Assembly: GCA_036510655.1 (NCBI GenBank)
Contig: DATCDQ010000077.1
Coordinates: 40,946-104,945 of the forward strand
Reading direction: 5' to 3'
Length of the DNA stretch: 64,000 nucleotides
From: Rathayibacter_A sp036510655
GTDB taxonomy: Bacteria > Actinomycetota > Actinomycetes > Actinomycetales > Microbacteriaceae
Every line of letters starts with the position of its first letter. Position 1 is the stretch's first letter. A model generated the notes under the pieces. That model had not been told where the DNA came from and ran no database searches. It saw nothing but the letters and a program-made list of their open reading frames with translations. A program made the position numbers and the translations under genes. Shown here piece by piece: positions 40,538 to 49,671 of this stretch.

Positions 40538-41971
40538 CTACTTCGGGTACACCGTGATCGGCGACGCGAGCACCCCGGGCGGCTCGATCGGGAAGGCGGA
40601 TGAGAGTCCGCCGCCCTCATAGCTGACCGACGCAAACAGCCCGGTCGCACCCGTCATCGTGTAGGTGATCCCGGTGCGCACGGGCACTGCCATCGCGGAA
40701 TTCACGGCGACCGTGACGGTCTGCCCGGTGGCTCCTGCGGCGCTTCGTAGCGACACCGTCGCATCCGTCGCTCGCGGATTCGTAAGATGCACCGCCGCAC
40801 CGGGGCCTGGCGCAACCGCGATCATCGTGTCGCCGACCAGCGCATCGGATGCCGCATACCAGGCGAAGTCGGCACCCGCCGGCCCCGAGGTGGAGACCCG
40901 CGCGGCCACCACGACAGGCTGATCAGAGTCGATGGTGACGGTGAACGAGCCGTTCACAAGATTGTCCAACGGCAGCTCTTGAACGGTCTTCGGCTGCAAC
41001 TTCGCCTGGGTCGACGTGCCGCCGGCCGTGCCTTTCTCCGGGGTGATCCCCACCCGCACCGTCGCCGGCTTGTCACCGGGAACCAGCACACGCAGCGCGG
41101 GCATCGTGTCCGAATAACCGTCGACGGCCCCGGTCTGTGCCGCTAGATCGGCGACGGTCATGCCTGAGATGACCTGATGCTTTGCGGGCGCGCTGGTCGG
41201 GGCGGCAAGTTCGACCCCGCCGGGCGTCAATCCGCGCACGACGCTCTGCTGCAGGGTGGCCACAACACTGCCACCGGTCGACTGAACGTGCACGACAGGA
41301 GCCTTCACATTGGGCGCGATCCCGGCCAGCGCAATAACGCGTTGACTCCCCGCATCGACCAGGATGCCCTGCGCCCCCGGCGCCTGAATCGCACCGGACT
41401 CCGCGTACACGCTCAGATTGACGGATGCCTGCACCGCCGTCGGATTGCTCAGCAAGACCAGACTGGTCTGCCCCAGATCGGTGGCGCCGGCGACCAGCCA
41501 ACTGCTGCGACTCGCCTCACCACAGCCCGCTGCCGCGAACCCGGAAAGGTCCTCCTCCACGGCCGTCTGCGACTGCGCCCCCGCTATCGATGGAGCCGCG
41601 CTGTCTCCGGGCTGCGCCGAGACCGAAACGACGGTTGGGGCACCGTAGCGCCCACTCAAACGGTCGTCAGGGGACTTCAACGACGAAGTCTGCGGCGCGC
41701 CGGGACTCGCGTCGAACACCATGGCAGGTGTTCCGAACGCACTGGAGGCGGTCGCATCCGCCGAGTCGGCTGCCAGCTTCAGCAGCGGGCCGGGACAGGT
41801 CCTCTGCTGATCGGCTGGCACGGGCGTAACCGTCTGCGACGGGATCGCCGCCGTCACGCCCGGCAGCGGCAGCCACGTGGCCGCGATCACAGCGGCTGCC
41901 GCGACAGCGATGCCGATCAGCCCGGCAACCGCACGAGCGCTCCCGTGCGCAACTGCACGCTTACTCGGCAT
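40538..41971 (-). CDS. DUF5719 family exported protein
   Basis: 477 residues beginning with a basic stretch and one membrane helix or uncleaved signal anchor (about 12-36: ARAVAGLIGIAVAAAAVIAA), then an extracytoplasmic, Ala/Ser/Thr/Val-rich beta-sheet region with repeated domain character (LVLLSNPTAVQASVNLSVYA; AAVHLTNPRATDATVSLRS). This protein is next to the large glycosyltransferase in many Microbacteriaceae and overlaps it by 11 bp, so it should take part in the same cell-surface glycan process. The molecular role is unknown. Confidence 0.83.
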   Translation of the reverse strand: MPSKRAVAHGSARAVAGLIGIAVAAAAVIAATWLPLPGVTAAIPSQTVTPVPADQQRTCPGPLLKLAADSADATASSAFGTPAMVFDASPGAPQTSSLKSPDDRLSGRYGAPTVVSVSAQPGDSAAPSIAGAQSQTAVEEDLSGFAAAGCGEASRSSWLVAGATDLGQTSLVLLSNPTAVQASVNLSVYAESGAIQAPGAQGILVDAGSQRVIALAGIAPNVKAPVVHVQSTGGSVVATLQQSVVRGLTPGGVELAAPTSAPAKHQVISGMTVADLAAQTGAVDGYSDTMPALRVLVPGDKPATVRVGITPEKGTAGGTSTQAKLQPKTVQELPLDNLVNGSFTVTIDSDQPVVVAARVSTSGPAGADFAWYAASDALVGDTMIAVAPGPGAAVHLTNPRATDATVSLRSAAGATGQTVTVAVNSAMAVPVRTGITYTMTGATGLFASVSYEGGGLSSAFPIEPPGVLASPITVYPK

Positions 41972-44900
41972 CTGCGCCTCCCTCGGGTGATTGCGCGTCC
42001 GTGCCGGATGCCTGCTCCTGCTCGCTCTTCGGCTCGGACTTGGGCTTGTGCTTCGGCTTCGGCTTCGGCTTCGTGCCACTCCTCGACTTCGCGGTGGCTT
42101 TCGGGGGGACGTCGGGATTCGGCTCGACCTGGGCCGACGACGCCGGTTCCGATGCAGACGCGGACTGCGGTCCTGGCTCCAGCTCGGGCTCAGCGTCCAG
42201 TTCAGGCTCAGGCGCCGGCTCAGGTTCCGGTTCCGGTTCCGGTTCCGGTTCCGGCTCGGGCTCTGCCCGCGTCGTGGCCGCACCGATCTCCGCGGCAGTC
42301 GGGCGACGGAGCACGCCGCGTTCCGCTCGTCCGGTCGGAATCGACAGCAGCAGCGCAGCGCCGAACACGATGCCAAGCACGGTGAAGTACAGCGGGCGTA
42401 GCCAACCGCCTGCGTCGGCGGGAATGGCGGCCGCCTCAGACGACTGCGAAGCTGTGACGCTCCACAGTTGACCGAAGTCGGTCGTGCCGACGGATGCGAG
42501 TAGCGGGTTACCGTCCAGCGCCGTCGCGGCACGTGTCGTCGTGACCGCCGTCGACCCTTGCACAGACGCAGCCGGCGCGGATGCAGCCGACGCAGGCGAT
42601 GCAGGCGATGCAGGCGCAGCCGCAGCCGGCGCGAGCAGCACGAAGTCGATGCCGAAGCGCTTGAGCGCGGGCGCGGCATCCATTCCGCTGGACGAGGCCA
42701 GGTTGCCGGCGACGACCGCCAGCGTGCGTTCATCGCGACTGAGGGTCGAACGCGTGCTGCTCAGCGTGCTCTGCTCGTCGAGGGTCTCACCGGTGCCGTG
42801 CACGACTTGTGCGGCGAGACCGCCGCCGGGTTGCGGCGTCAGGCGCAGAGTGCCGATGCGAGGGTGCTGCGCGGCTTCCGCAGTGACGTATGCCGGCAGT
42901 GTGCTCGTGCTGGCCGCGGACACTGCCGATGTGCCGAGCGGCACTGCAGCGGCCACCGGCGCAATTGCGACGACGAAGGCCACCGCCGTGACCCAGGCCG
43001 GTGCAACGACGAAGCGGCCCAGCGCCGCAAGCCCCAGCACGGCCGCGGCGCTCAACCCCAGCCAGTACAGGCTGAGGCCAGCTCCAGGCCAGATCGCCAC
43101 CTGTTGCGATCCGGTCGAGGCGATGATCAGTTGTCCCGCCGCGACAGCGGTCGCAAAACCCAGGAGCGCGACGATCAGGCCGAGCGTCGCCCGAATCGTT
43201 CCGCGCAGAAACAGGGCGAGCAGCGCGAGTACGACGATCGGCGCAAGCAGGACGGCGACGATGATCGCCGGCGCCTGCCCGGCAAGCCCAACGGATGCCG
43301 CGAGCGTTCCCCATCCGCCGAGCGCGGCATCCGCCCCGCCCAGCGCCAGCTGCCACCCCGCCGAGTGGGTCGACGCAAGCGGTGCGCCGGGATCCGCCAG
43401 TGCGGCCAACCAGTTGCCGCGCATGACCTGCTCCATCACAAGCGGTGCGAACACGACGAGCACGGGCAGCGGCACGGTGAGGACCCGCATGAACCGAAGC
43501 CCGCTCGTGACCAACCAGATCACCCAGATCACGGCAAGGGCCGGTGCCAGCGACGGAGCACAGGCCAGCACTGCGGCGGTGAGCAGCGCCGTCGTCGCAG
43601 AAGCGGCCCACGAGCGCCGTGCAGCGTAGGAGGCGAAGAACAGCCACGGCAGCAGCAGATGTGCGAGCACTGCGGCGGGCCGGCCGGACTGCAACGCATC
43701 CAGTAACATCGGGGCGAGTGCCCACAGGATCGCGAACAGCGCGCGCAGGCCGGGGCGCGCCGTGATGCGAGTGGCGCAGAACCACGCTCCCAACGCGGCC
43801 AGCGGCAGCGCGGCCAGCCACAGAAGCACGAGCACGAACGAAGGCTGCCAGAACGTCGCGGAGCCGAGGATCGCGAGCACGAAGCTGAACGGGTCCGCTG
43901 TTCCCACAAAGCCGAGACCGATGTCACGCCAGCCGTAGCCGGTGTTCTGCCACAGCGTGGCAACCTCGTCACTCAGTGGCAGAAGCGCGCCCCCAGTGAC
44001 CCGCGAACTGCCAAGCAGCGGCACGAACAGGCCGACGCTGACCACGAGCATGCCGATCACAGTCCAGGCGCCGCCGCCGGAGAAGAAGTTCAGTTCCACA
44101 CGTTCACCGCGGGTGCGCATGAGTTCGGACTCGCGGCGCAGCGCCCGCGCTCGTCGCACCTCGGCCAACGGGATGCGCAGCGGCGCGATCGCGCTCCAGC
44201 CCACCACTTTGATCCGAGTCAACGCCGTGCGCGCATCACCCACGCTGCTCGCGCCGAACGCGACCGCGAATGCCGCAGCCAATTCGCCGCCGATCGCGCC
44301 CGGCTGCTTGCCGAGAAGCCAGCCGATCGATCGGATCACGGCCAGGGGCACGAGGCTCAGCCAGTGCAGCAGCAACATCGCCGCAGGTGCGTAGACCATG
44401 CGGCGATGCAGTTGCGCCGCTCGCCGTTCGCGGTACAGCCTGCGCCGATTGGACCACCGGTTGGATCGGCTCGGGCCGGCGATTCCATCCCCAGCGCTTG
44501 CCACGGATGCGTCCGGCACGAGTACGACTCGGTGGCCGGCCAGTCGAGCGCGCACGCAGAAATCGAGTCCGTCATCGACGACGGGAAGCCCCTTGTCGAA
44601 GCCGCCGAGCGCGTCCCACGCTGTGTGCCGCACGATCATGCCGGCCGGCACGACGGCGAGCACGTCGCTGATCCCGTCGTGCTGGGCCTGGTCGAGCTCA
44701 TCCTGCACCAGGGCGACGGATGCGCCGAGCGGCGTCATCGATTCGCCCAGCTCGCGAATCAGGGCGTCGTCGTCCCAGTCGACGATCTTCGGCCCGGCAA
44801 CGGCGACCGACGGCGACACTTCGACGGTGCCGAGAAGGCGGCGCAACGCATCCGGTTCCGGGGCGGTGTCCTGGGCGAGCAACCACAACCATTCGTGGTC

Positions 44901-45149
44901 CGTCGTCGGTGCCGGGGCCAAACGCAGCGCCGCCGTGAGGGCAGCGCCGTACGCGAGCTTTTCAGCGGACACCACGAAGTGGGTGGGTGAGGCGTTCGCG
45001 ACGACTTGCGCAACGGCATCCGATGATCCGTCAGCAATGACGATCACCGCGTCCGGGGGTCGCGTCTGCGCCGCCACGGCCTCGAGGGTTCGAGTGAGAT
45101 GCTCAGCCCCCGTGCGGGCCGCAACGATTGCGGTGACTGTCGGATCCAT
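41961..45149 (-). CDS. Large membrane glycosyltransferase (GT2 domain plus multi-pass membrane domain)
   Basis: 1062 residues. Residues 1-240 form a GT2 domain (TVTAIVAARTGAEHLTRTLE, VIVIADGSSDA, GGFDKGLPVVDDGLDFCVRA); about 260-830 contain 12 or more membrane helices; an extracytoplasmic region with an Ala/Ser-rich stretch follows, one more helix near 925 and then a cytoplasmic tail of repeated Glu-Pro (about 965-990) and Lys-Pro (about 1020-1035). The tail lies in DNA of short CCGGAA-type repeats (42215-42265). Related proteins make cell-wall or capsule glycans; which sugar is used is not known. Co-transcribed with DUF5719 and downstream of whiB2. Confidence 0.87.
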   Translation of the reverse strand: MDPTVTAIVAARTGAEHLTRTLEAVAAQTRPPDAVIVIADGSSDAVAQVVANASPTHFVVSAEKLAYGAALTAALRLAPAPTTDHEWLWLLAQDTAPEPDALRRLLGTVEVSPSVAVAGPKIVDWDDDALIRELGESMTPLGASVALVQDELDQAQHDGISDVLAVVPAGMIVRHTAWDALGGFDKGLPVVDDGLDFCVRARLAGHRVVLVPDASVASAGDGIAGPSRSNRWSNRRRLYRERRAAQLHRRMVYAPAAMLLLHWLSLVPLAVIRSIGWLLGKQPGAIGGELAAAFAVAFGASSVGDARTALTRIKVVGWSAIAPLRIPLAEVRRARALRRESELMRTRGERVELNFFSGGGAWTVIGMLVVSVGLFVPLLGSSRVTGGALLPLSDEVATLWQNTGYGWRDIGLGFVGTADPFSFVLAILGSATFWQPSFVLVLLWLAALPLAALGAWFCATRITARPGLRALFAILWALAPMLLDALQSGRPAAVLAHLLLPWLFFASYAARRSWAASATTALLTAAVLACAPSLAPALAVIWVIWLVTSGLRFMRVLTVPLPVLVVFAPLVMEQVMRGNWLAALADPGAPLASTHSAGWQLALGGADAALGGWGTLAASVGLAGQAPAIIVAVLLAPIVVLALLALFLRGTIRATLGLIVALLGFATAVAAGQLIIASTGSQQVAIWPGAGLSLYWLGLSAAAVLGLAALGRFVVAPAWVTAVAFVVAIAPVAAAVPLGTSAVSAASTSTLPAYVTAEAAQHPRIGTLRLTPQPGGGLAAQVVHGTGETLDEQSTLSSTRSTLSRDERTLAVVAGNLASSSGMDAAPALKRFGIDFVLLAPAAAAPASPASPASAASAPAASVQGSTAVTTTRAATALDGNPLLASVGTTDFGQLWSVTASQSSEAAAIPADAGGWLRPLYFTVLGIVFGAALLLSIPTGRAERGVLRRPTAAEIGAATTRAEPEPEPEPEPEPEPEPAPEPELDAEPELEPGPQSASASEPASSAQVEPNPDVPPKATAKSRSGTKPKPKPKHKPKSEPKSEQEQASGTDAQSPEGGADAE

Positions 45150-45218
45150 CGCCAGCCAGCCTAGGTGTCGACCGGCACTTCCCGATCGACGCGCCAGGGC
45201 GAGCCTGGAATTAGACGG

Positions 45219-45539
45219 CTAAACCGCTCGTTTGCGCAGTTTCCGCCGCTCACGCTCGGACAATCCACCCCAGATGCCGAACCGCTCATCGTTCGAAAGC
45301 GCATACTCGAGGCACTGTGCCCGAACTTCGCACGACGCGCAGATCTTCTTCGCGTCGCGTGTGGACCCGCCCTTTTCCGGGAAGAAAGCTTCCGGATCAG
45401 TTTGTGCACACAGCGCGTCGGACTGCCATGCCAGAGGATTATCTTCTTCGCTCGTCGAGCGAACCCCGGGCACCCCCAACCGGACAGGATCAATAAACCA
45501 GTCATCGGGTACCCCAGAGCGATATTCAGGTATTGCCAT
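45219..45539 (-). CDS. whiB2: WhiB2/WhiB-type iron-sulfur regulator
   Basis: Iron-sulfur WhiB protein, 106 residues; orthologues control septation in mycobacteria and sporulation septation in Streptomyces. The four cluster ligands are Cys44, Cys67, Cys70 and Cys76, followed by FGIWGGLSERERRKLRKRAV. ATG 45539 is chosen because GGGAG stands 7 nt upstream and gives the family N-terminus; the frame is open to 45590. A consensus promoter lies about 50 nt upstream. Placement beside the large glycosyltransferase and DUF3499/zincin genes matches the mycobacterial whiB2 neighbourhood. Confidence 0.93.
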   Translation of the reverse strand: MAIPEYRSGVPDDWFIDPVRLGVPGVRSTSEEDNPLAWQSDALCAQTDPEAFFPEKGGSTRDAKKICASCEVRAQCLEYALSNDERFGIWGGLSERERRKLRKRAV

Positions 45540-45592
45540 ATCGATCTCCCCACCCCTTGTGTTGCTGACGTATTTTTCAATGCGTCGCACTA

Positions 45593-45621
45593 ATTACATC
45601 GGTGTAGTTCGACAGAGTCAA
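45593..45621 (-). promoter_or_regulatory. Candidate sigma-70-type promoter of whiB2
   Basis: On the minus strand TTGACT (45621-45616), a 17-bp spacer and TGTAAT (45598-45593). Transcription would start near 45586, giving a leader of about 47 nt to the ATG at 45539. Confidence 0.6.
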
Positions 45622-45794
45622 GTCGCAAATGGTAAAGCCTCAACCCGGCATGGAGACTTCGCGACGCGCCGAAGAGTCGCAACGATTCCGCTACATGCGA
45701 ACGTTCTACCCCCATCGGCTGTGTTCTGGTGCTCTGTGCGGGGCCAATTGCGCCGTGCCAGGTGCTGAGAGCGCACCTCGACGTGCGTGATTTC

Positions 45795-45874
45795 CAAAAG
45801 GACGGAGAAAAGTCGCGACACATCGAATCAGTTGGCGGCCCTTCGGCGCGTCGGCGAATAAGCCCGTCGTTTTG
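45795..45874. repeat. 80-bp palindromic element, copy D (galE 3' side)
   Basis: CAAAAGGACGGAGAAAAG to AATAAGCCCGTCGTTTTG, exactly 80 bp. It lies 39 nt beyond the galE stop. The outer arms are less well matched than in copies C and F. Confidence 0.88.
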
Positions 45875-45913
45875 CAAAGCTACCGACCCGAACTGGGTGC
45901 ACACGTGGCCGAT

Positions 45914-46876
45914 TCAGGATGCCGCGCGCCTGGCCGCCCACGCGCTCGCGACCATCTCGGTGAGCGAGTAGCGCATCCGCCAGTCCAGATCGCGGGCAGC
46001 GAGCTCCCCGGATGCGACGATCCGGGCCGGATCCCCTGCACGCCGCGGACCTACCTCGGGCACGAAGGCGATGCCGGTCACCTCGGCGACCGTCGTCATG
46101 ATCTCGCCGACCGAGACGCCATCACCACTGCCGAGGTTGTAGACGGGCTCGATGCTGTCGTGGGCATCCAGTCGCTTGGCGGCCGCGACGTGCGAAAGCG
46201 CCAAATCCGAAACGTGAATGTAGTCGCGCACGCAAGTGCCATCCGGTGTCGGATAATCATTGCCGTTGATGCGCGGCGTCTTGCCGGCCAGCAGCGCATC
46301 GAACACCAGAGGGAAAAGGTTGTGCGGGCTGGAGTCGAACAGGTCGTCCGCCCCTGAGCCGACGACATTGAAGTAGCGCAGGCTGACATGCCGTAGCCCG
46401 GCGGCGATCGCCTGATCCCGCAGCAGCCACTCGCCGATCAGCTTCGACTCGCCGTACGGCGACTCAGGCGCCTTCGCCGTCGCCTCGGTCACGAGATCGG
46501 TATTCGGAGTGCCGTACACGGCAGCACTGGACGAGAACACCATCGCACCGACTCCCGCGTCCTGCATCGCCGCGAGAAGCGTTGCGGTGCCGGTCACATT
46601 CTGCTCATACGTGTGCAGCGGACGTTGCACGGAGATGCCGGCGTACTTGAATCCGGCCACGTGCACGACTCCGGTGATCTCGTGCTGATGGAAAATCTCC
46701 TGCAACAGAGCACCGTCGAGGATCGATCCCCGATAGAACGCAGTCGCCTGCGCCACAAAACCCACATGACCGCTGGAGAGGTCATCGACGACGATCGTCT
46801 CAATGCCCTCACCCTGGAACGCGCGCACGACATGCGAACCGATATACCCGGCTCCCCCGGTGACCAGCCATGCCAT
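45914..46876 (-). CDS. galE: UDP-glucose 4-epimerase
   Basis: NAD-dependent SDR enzyme interconverting UDP-glucose and UDP-galactose. 320 residues with GGAGYIGSHVVRAFQG (Rossmann loop), SSSAAVYGTPN (Ser-Ser-Ala active-site region), SPYGESKLIGEW (Tyr-x3-Lys) and RYFNVVGSGADDLFDSSPHN. The N- and C-terminal lengths are normal. It sits in a run of minus-strand genes with manA; the UDP-galactose could supply the surface polysaccharide genes further right. Confidence 0.93.
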   Translation of the reverse strand: MAWLVTGGAGYIGSHVVRAFQGEGIETIVVDDLSSGHVGFVAQATAFYRGSILDGALLQEIFHQHEITGVVHVAGFKYAGISVQRPLHTYEQNVTGTATLLAAMQDAGVGAMVFSSSAAVYGTPNTDLVTEATAKAPESPYGESKLIGEWLLRDQAIAAGLRHVSLRYFNVVGSGADDLFDSSPHNLFPLVFDALLAGKTPRINGNDYPTPDGTCVRDYIHVSDLALSHVAAAKRLDAHDSIEPVYNLGSGDGVSVGEIMTTVAEVTGIAFVPEVGPRRAGDPARIVASGELAARDLDWRMRYSLTEMVASAWAARRAAS

Positions 46877-46944
46877 CGTTCGACCTCCATTTCGCCGCGC
46901 CCGTCGCAGCCACCGCTACTGTATCGGCTCAGCCCTGCACACCT

Positions 46945-48075
46945 TCATCCGGATGCGCCGCCCGGCTTCTCGCGCGCCACACTCGGCGCGCTCGGCGCAC
47001 TCGGCGCCGGCGCCAGTGCGCGCAGCTTCCTCTTCGTCTTGCCCTTGCCCTTCGCCCAGCTAGGCCGATCGTTCACAAAACGACGGGGATTGTCGGCGCC
47101 ACCCCGGGAGCGGTCACGCATCGGCGGCCCGCCGCGCCAAACATCCGTCGTTTTGGTCAGCGCGGCGTCCTCAGCGAGTGCTTGCCACATGACTTCCAGG
47201 CAGAAGTCCCAATCATCCGCGACCTGTTTGTTCGTGAAGTTCAAGACGCGGTTGCCCCAGATCGTGGACTGTGCCTGCCGCCGATGGTCCTCTTCGAACT
47301 GCTCGACATTGACGTGATGCTTGACGCTGTTCAGCTCCACGTACGTGTGCGGTCCGATCTGGCCATCGTGGTGCTCGACGTCGGGGACTGGACTCTGCGG
47401 TACGAAGTGGATTCCGGCCTCCTCACACGCGAGCCGAAACTTGGTCTCCCCGCCACTTTGCGCGCGACCATCGACGTCAGCCCGCCACGGCTGCACCCTG
47501 GCCGGCGCCTGGGCGAAGATCTCAGCTAGTTGCACCTGCCTGATGCCTTCGAGATGGCTTTTGCCCTCGTCTGCCCTGCGCTGCACGTTCAGCGCGGAAT
47601 CCAGACAAATGATTGCCGTCTCACGGTCCGCCGTGCACAAGACGTGCACGAGTGCGTCGATCACGCTGACTCGCCAGGGGCATGGGCTCCTGCTCACCTT
47701 CGCATCATCGGTCCAACTGATGGAGATTTTCTTGGCCTTCTTCTTGTTCAGCGTGGCAAACCTGACCTGCTTATCGGTCGCGCTCCGCAACGCACGGGCA
47801 TCCGATGGCACGACGACGTGCAATTTGTCGGTCTTGGGCACCCAATGGCCGTACGTTTTCAGTGCGCTCAATCCGGTCAGACGGCCACCGATGCGCACTG
47901 CCTTGATGGCTGCGGGCACCGCGTCCGGAACCGAATAGTGCCCCTGCCGCACCCGAATGATGCGCCCGGCGCGCAAATCCTTCCGAATCCGGAAGTCGGA
48001 ATAGCCCAGCGCGAGCAGATCGCGCCGACGCTGGAAGAGTCCATTCTTCCTGATGGCCGCCGGGATGCTGAGCAT
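46945..48075 (-). CDS. AbiEi-type winged-helix plus DUF559/Vsr-like nuclease-domain protein
   Basis: 376 residues. The start (IPAAIRKNGLFQRRRDLLAL ... DLRAGRIIRVRQGHYSVP) is the winged-helix head of type IV AbiEi antitoxins; the middle resembles AbiEi proteins; residues about 215-300 resemble a very-short-patch-repair/DUF559 nuclease (GGETKFRLACEEAGIHFVPQ, YVELNSVKHH, FEEDHRRQAQ, LNFTNKQVADD). No AbiEii toxin gene is adjacent. Residues about 306-333 are encoded by a palindromic repeat (copy E), and the rest of the tail is a Lys/Ala/Pro-rich stretch. ATG 48075 is preferred; the frame is open further upstream. The physiological role (defence or housekeeping) is unknown. Confidence 0.72.
   Translation of the reverse strand: MLSIPAAIRKNGLFQRRRDLLALGYSDFRIRKDLRAGRIIRVRQGHYSVPDAVPAAIKAVRIGGRLTGLSALKTYGHWVPKTDKLHVVVPSDARALRSATDKQVRFATLNKKKAKKISISWTDDAKVSRSPCPWRVSVIDALVHVLCTADRETAIICLDSALNVQRRADEGKSHLEGIRQVQLAEIFAQAPARVQPWRADVDGRAQSGGETKFRLACEEAGIHFVPQSPVPDVEHHDGQIGPHTYVELNSVKHHVNVEQFEEDHRRQAQSTIWGNRVLNFTNKQVADDWDFCLEVMWQALAEDAALTKTTDVWRGGPPMRDRSRGGADNPRRFVNDRPSWAKGKGKTKRKLRALAPAPSAPSAPSVAREKPGGASG
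47076..47155. repeat. 80-bp palindromic element, copy E (inside the 3' end of the AbiEi/nuclease gene)
   Basis: CAAAACGACGGGGATTGT to AAACATCCGTCGTTTTG, exactly 80 bp. It is translated in frame as part of the C-terminus of the AbiEi/nuclease-like protein, beyond the last recognisable nuclease residues. 80 is not a multiple of 3, so an insertion here would have changed the downstream frame and created the present tail. Confidence 0.9.
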
Positions 48076-48188
48076 GCTTCCAGCCTTGCCCAACGCAGCG
48101 GTAGCGGGGCCGCGAGCGCACCAATCTGTGGATCGATCGGCCCTATGCCGACGTGTTGGGGTCAAGCCCACACACGCAGATGGACTCC

Positions 48189-48268
48189 CAAAACGACGGA
48201 CTATTTCGTCGACACGACTGATTCAACCGGCGGCGCTCGGCGTGTCAGCAAAATAGTCCGTCGTTTTG
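48189..48268. repeat. 80-bp palindromic element, copy F (manA 3' side)
   Basis: CAAAACGACGGACTATTT to AAATAGTCCGTCGTTTTG: the outer 18 bases are perfectly inverted, and the match continues with few changes to about 30 bases. It lies 73 nt after the manA stop and 113 nt ahead of the AbiEi/nuclease start. It is the best-preserved copy. Confidence 0.93.
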
Positions 48269-48341
48269 TGCCGAACCCGTTTGCGCCGAACCCCTTCACG
48301 CCGCGCCCCTTTGCGCCGCCTGACGCCACCCGCCCCAGCCG

Positions 48342-49652
48342 CTACTCGTTGCCGGTCGCGATAAAGACCGTGCCGTCGCCCACGACCGTGACGGATGCCT
48401 CATCCGGCGTCACATACGCCGCCTCACCCTGGCGCAACGTCACTTCGCTCCGCGCGCCGCGCAGGCGCACGCCGCCGTCCGTGCAGAGCGCGATCGCCGG
48501 CCCGGAGAGCGCGACGCGAGATTCCGTCGTGTCCTGGTCGTCGGCATCCGTGCCCAGTGCCACGCGCACCAGCCTGAAATCGGGCACGTCGGGACGGAAA
48601 ACCTCCACATCGTCCCCGTGCACTTCAGGCCGCAGATACGGCACCGGCTTCGGTGTGAAGTGCAGCACGTGCAGCAGTTCGGGCACGTCGATGTGTTTCG
48701 GGGTCAGCCCGCCGCGCAACACGTTGTCCGACGCCGACATCAACTCGACGGCGAGCCCGCTTAGATACGCATGGATGTTCCCCGCCGGCAAATACAACGC
48801 CTCACCCTGCCTCAGACTCACCCGATTCAGCAGCAGCGACAGCGCGATCCCGGGATCCCCCGGGTAGGCGGATGCGAGCACCCGCACCGTTGTGAACGGC
48901 AGAAGGTCATCCGGCACTGCTGCAGCACCCTCTGCCGCATTCTCGGCACCTGCAACAACCCGCGCCGCAGCGTCGACGACCTCCGCGACCAGTGCCGATA
49001 CGCCAGCACCCGCACCCGCACCCGACTCCAGCAGCCACGCGACGACGCCGCGCAGGAGCTGTGGAGCGTCCGTCTGCACGGCGAGGCGCGCACGGAAGGC
49101 GGTGAGCGCATCCGTTGGTTGCATCGCATCGCGCGCGGCCGCGATCAGCCTGTCCAAGTCTGCAATCGAGCTCGCCAGCGGACGGAACCCGCACAACGCC
49201 TCGAACCGCTCGCTCAGCGCGAAGACCAACTCCGGCTTGTGAAACGGATCCTTGTAGTTGCGGTCCGGCGAATGCAACGGCACGCCTGCTGCATTCTCGC
49301 GCGCGAAACCTTCCGCGGCCTGCACAGACGACGGATGCGCCTGCAACGACAGCGGACCCGCCGCCGCCAGCACCTTGAGCAAAAACGTGAGGCGCGGCGC
49401 GCGGCGCGCTCTCGTACCACCGGCATCCGCCACGCCGAGGGTCGTCTGCGGGTCACGCGCGATCCACTCCGCCAGGTTCGTTGCGCCGCCAGTCAACGTC
49501 GGGTCCACGATCCGACTCGGCGATCCCGGATGCGCCCCCAACCACAGTTCCGCCTCCGGCCTTCCCGAGGTCGGGCGGCCGAGCAACTGCGCGATAGCGG
49601 TCCTGGAGCCCCACGCGTAGTCGCGCGGTGTGTTGTCGATGCGCACAAACAT
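48342..49652 (-). CDS. manA: Mannose-6-phosphate isomerase, class I
   Basis: Zinc enzyme converting fructose-6-phosphate and mannose-6-phosphate, the entry to GDP-mannose. 436 residues: IDNTPRDYAWGSRTAIAQLL, PLSLQAHPS (zinc ligands Gln/His), DRNYKDPFHKPELVFALSERF (Glu ligand) and LRGGLTPKHIDVPELL in the C-terminal part. Length and motifs are normal. In M. tuberculosis manA also lies near whiB2. The gene is divergent from the acyl-CoA dehydrogenase with a probable GntR-type operator between them. Confidence 0.95.
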   Translation of the reverse strand: MFVRIDNTPRDYAWGSRTAIAQLLGRPTSGRPEAELWLGAHPGSPSRIVDPTLTGGATNLAEWIARDPQTTLGVADAGGTRARRAPRLTFLLKVLAAAGPLSLQAHPSSVQAAEGFARENAAGVPLHSPDRNYKDPFHKPELVFALSERFEALCGFRPLASSIADLDRLIAAARDAMQPTDALTAFRARLAVQTDAPQLLRGVVAWLLESGAGAGAGVSALVAEVVDAAARVVAGAENAAEGAAAVPDDLLPFTTVRVLASAYPGDPGIALSLLLNRVSLRQGEALYLPAGNIHAYLSGLAVELMSASDNVLRGGLTPKHIDVPELLHVLHFTPKPVPYLRPEVHGDDVEVFRPDVPDFRLVRVALGTDADDQDTTESRVALSGPAIALCTDGGVRLRGARSEVTLRQGEAAYVTPDEASVTVVGDGTVFIATGNE

Positions 49653-49671
49653 CCCGTGAAGTCCCTTCGAG

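Larger units (their letters stand above)
45540..45913. other. 374-bp region upstream of whiB2, no gene seen
   Basis: It holds the whiB2 promoter (45593-45621) and the 80-bp palindrome copy D near galE. The 170 bp between them show no reading frame with a recognisable product; the length suggests regulatory sites for whiB2. Confidence 0.7.

Noticed and set aside
46945..48075. Complete type IV toxin-antitoxin system
   Set aside because: Only the AbiEi-like head is present; no AbiEii nucleotidyltransferase gene follows on either side.
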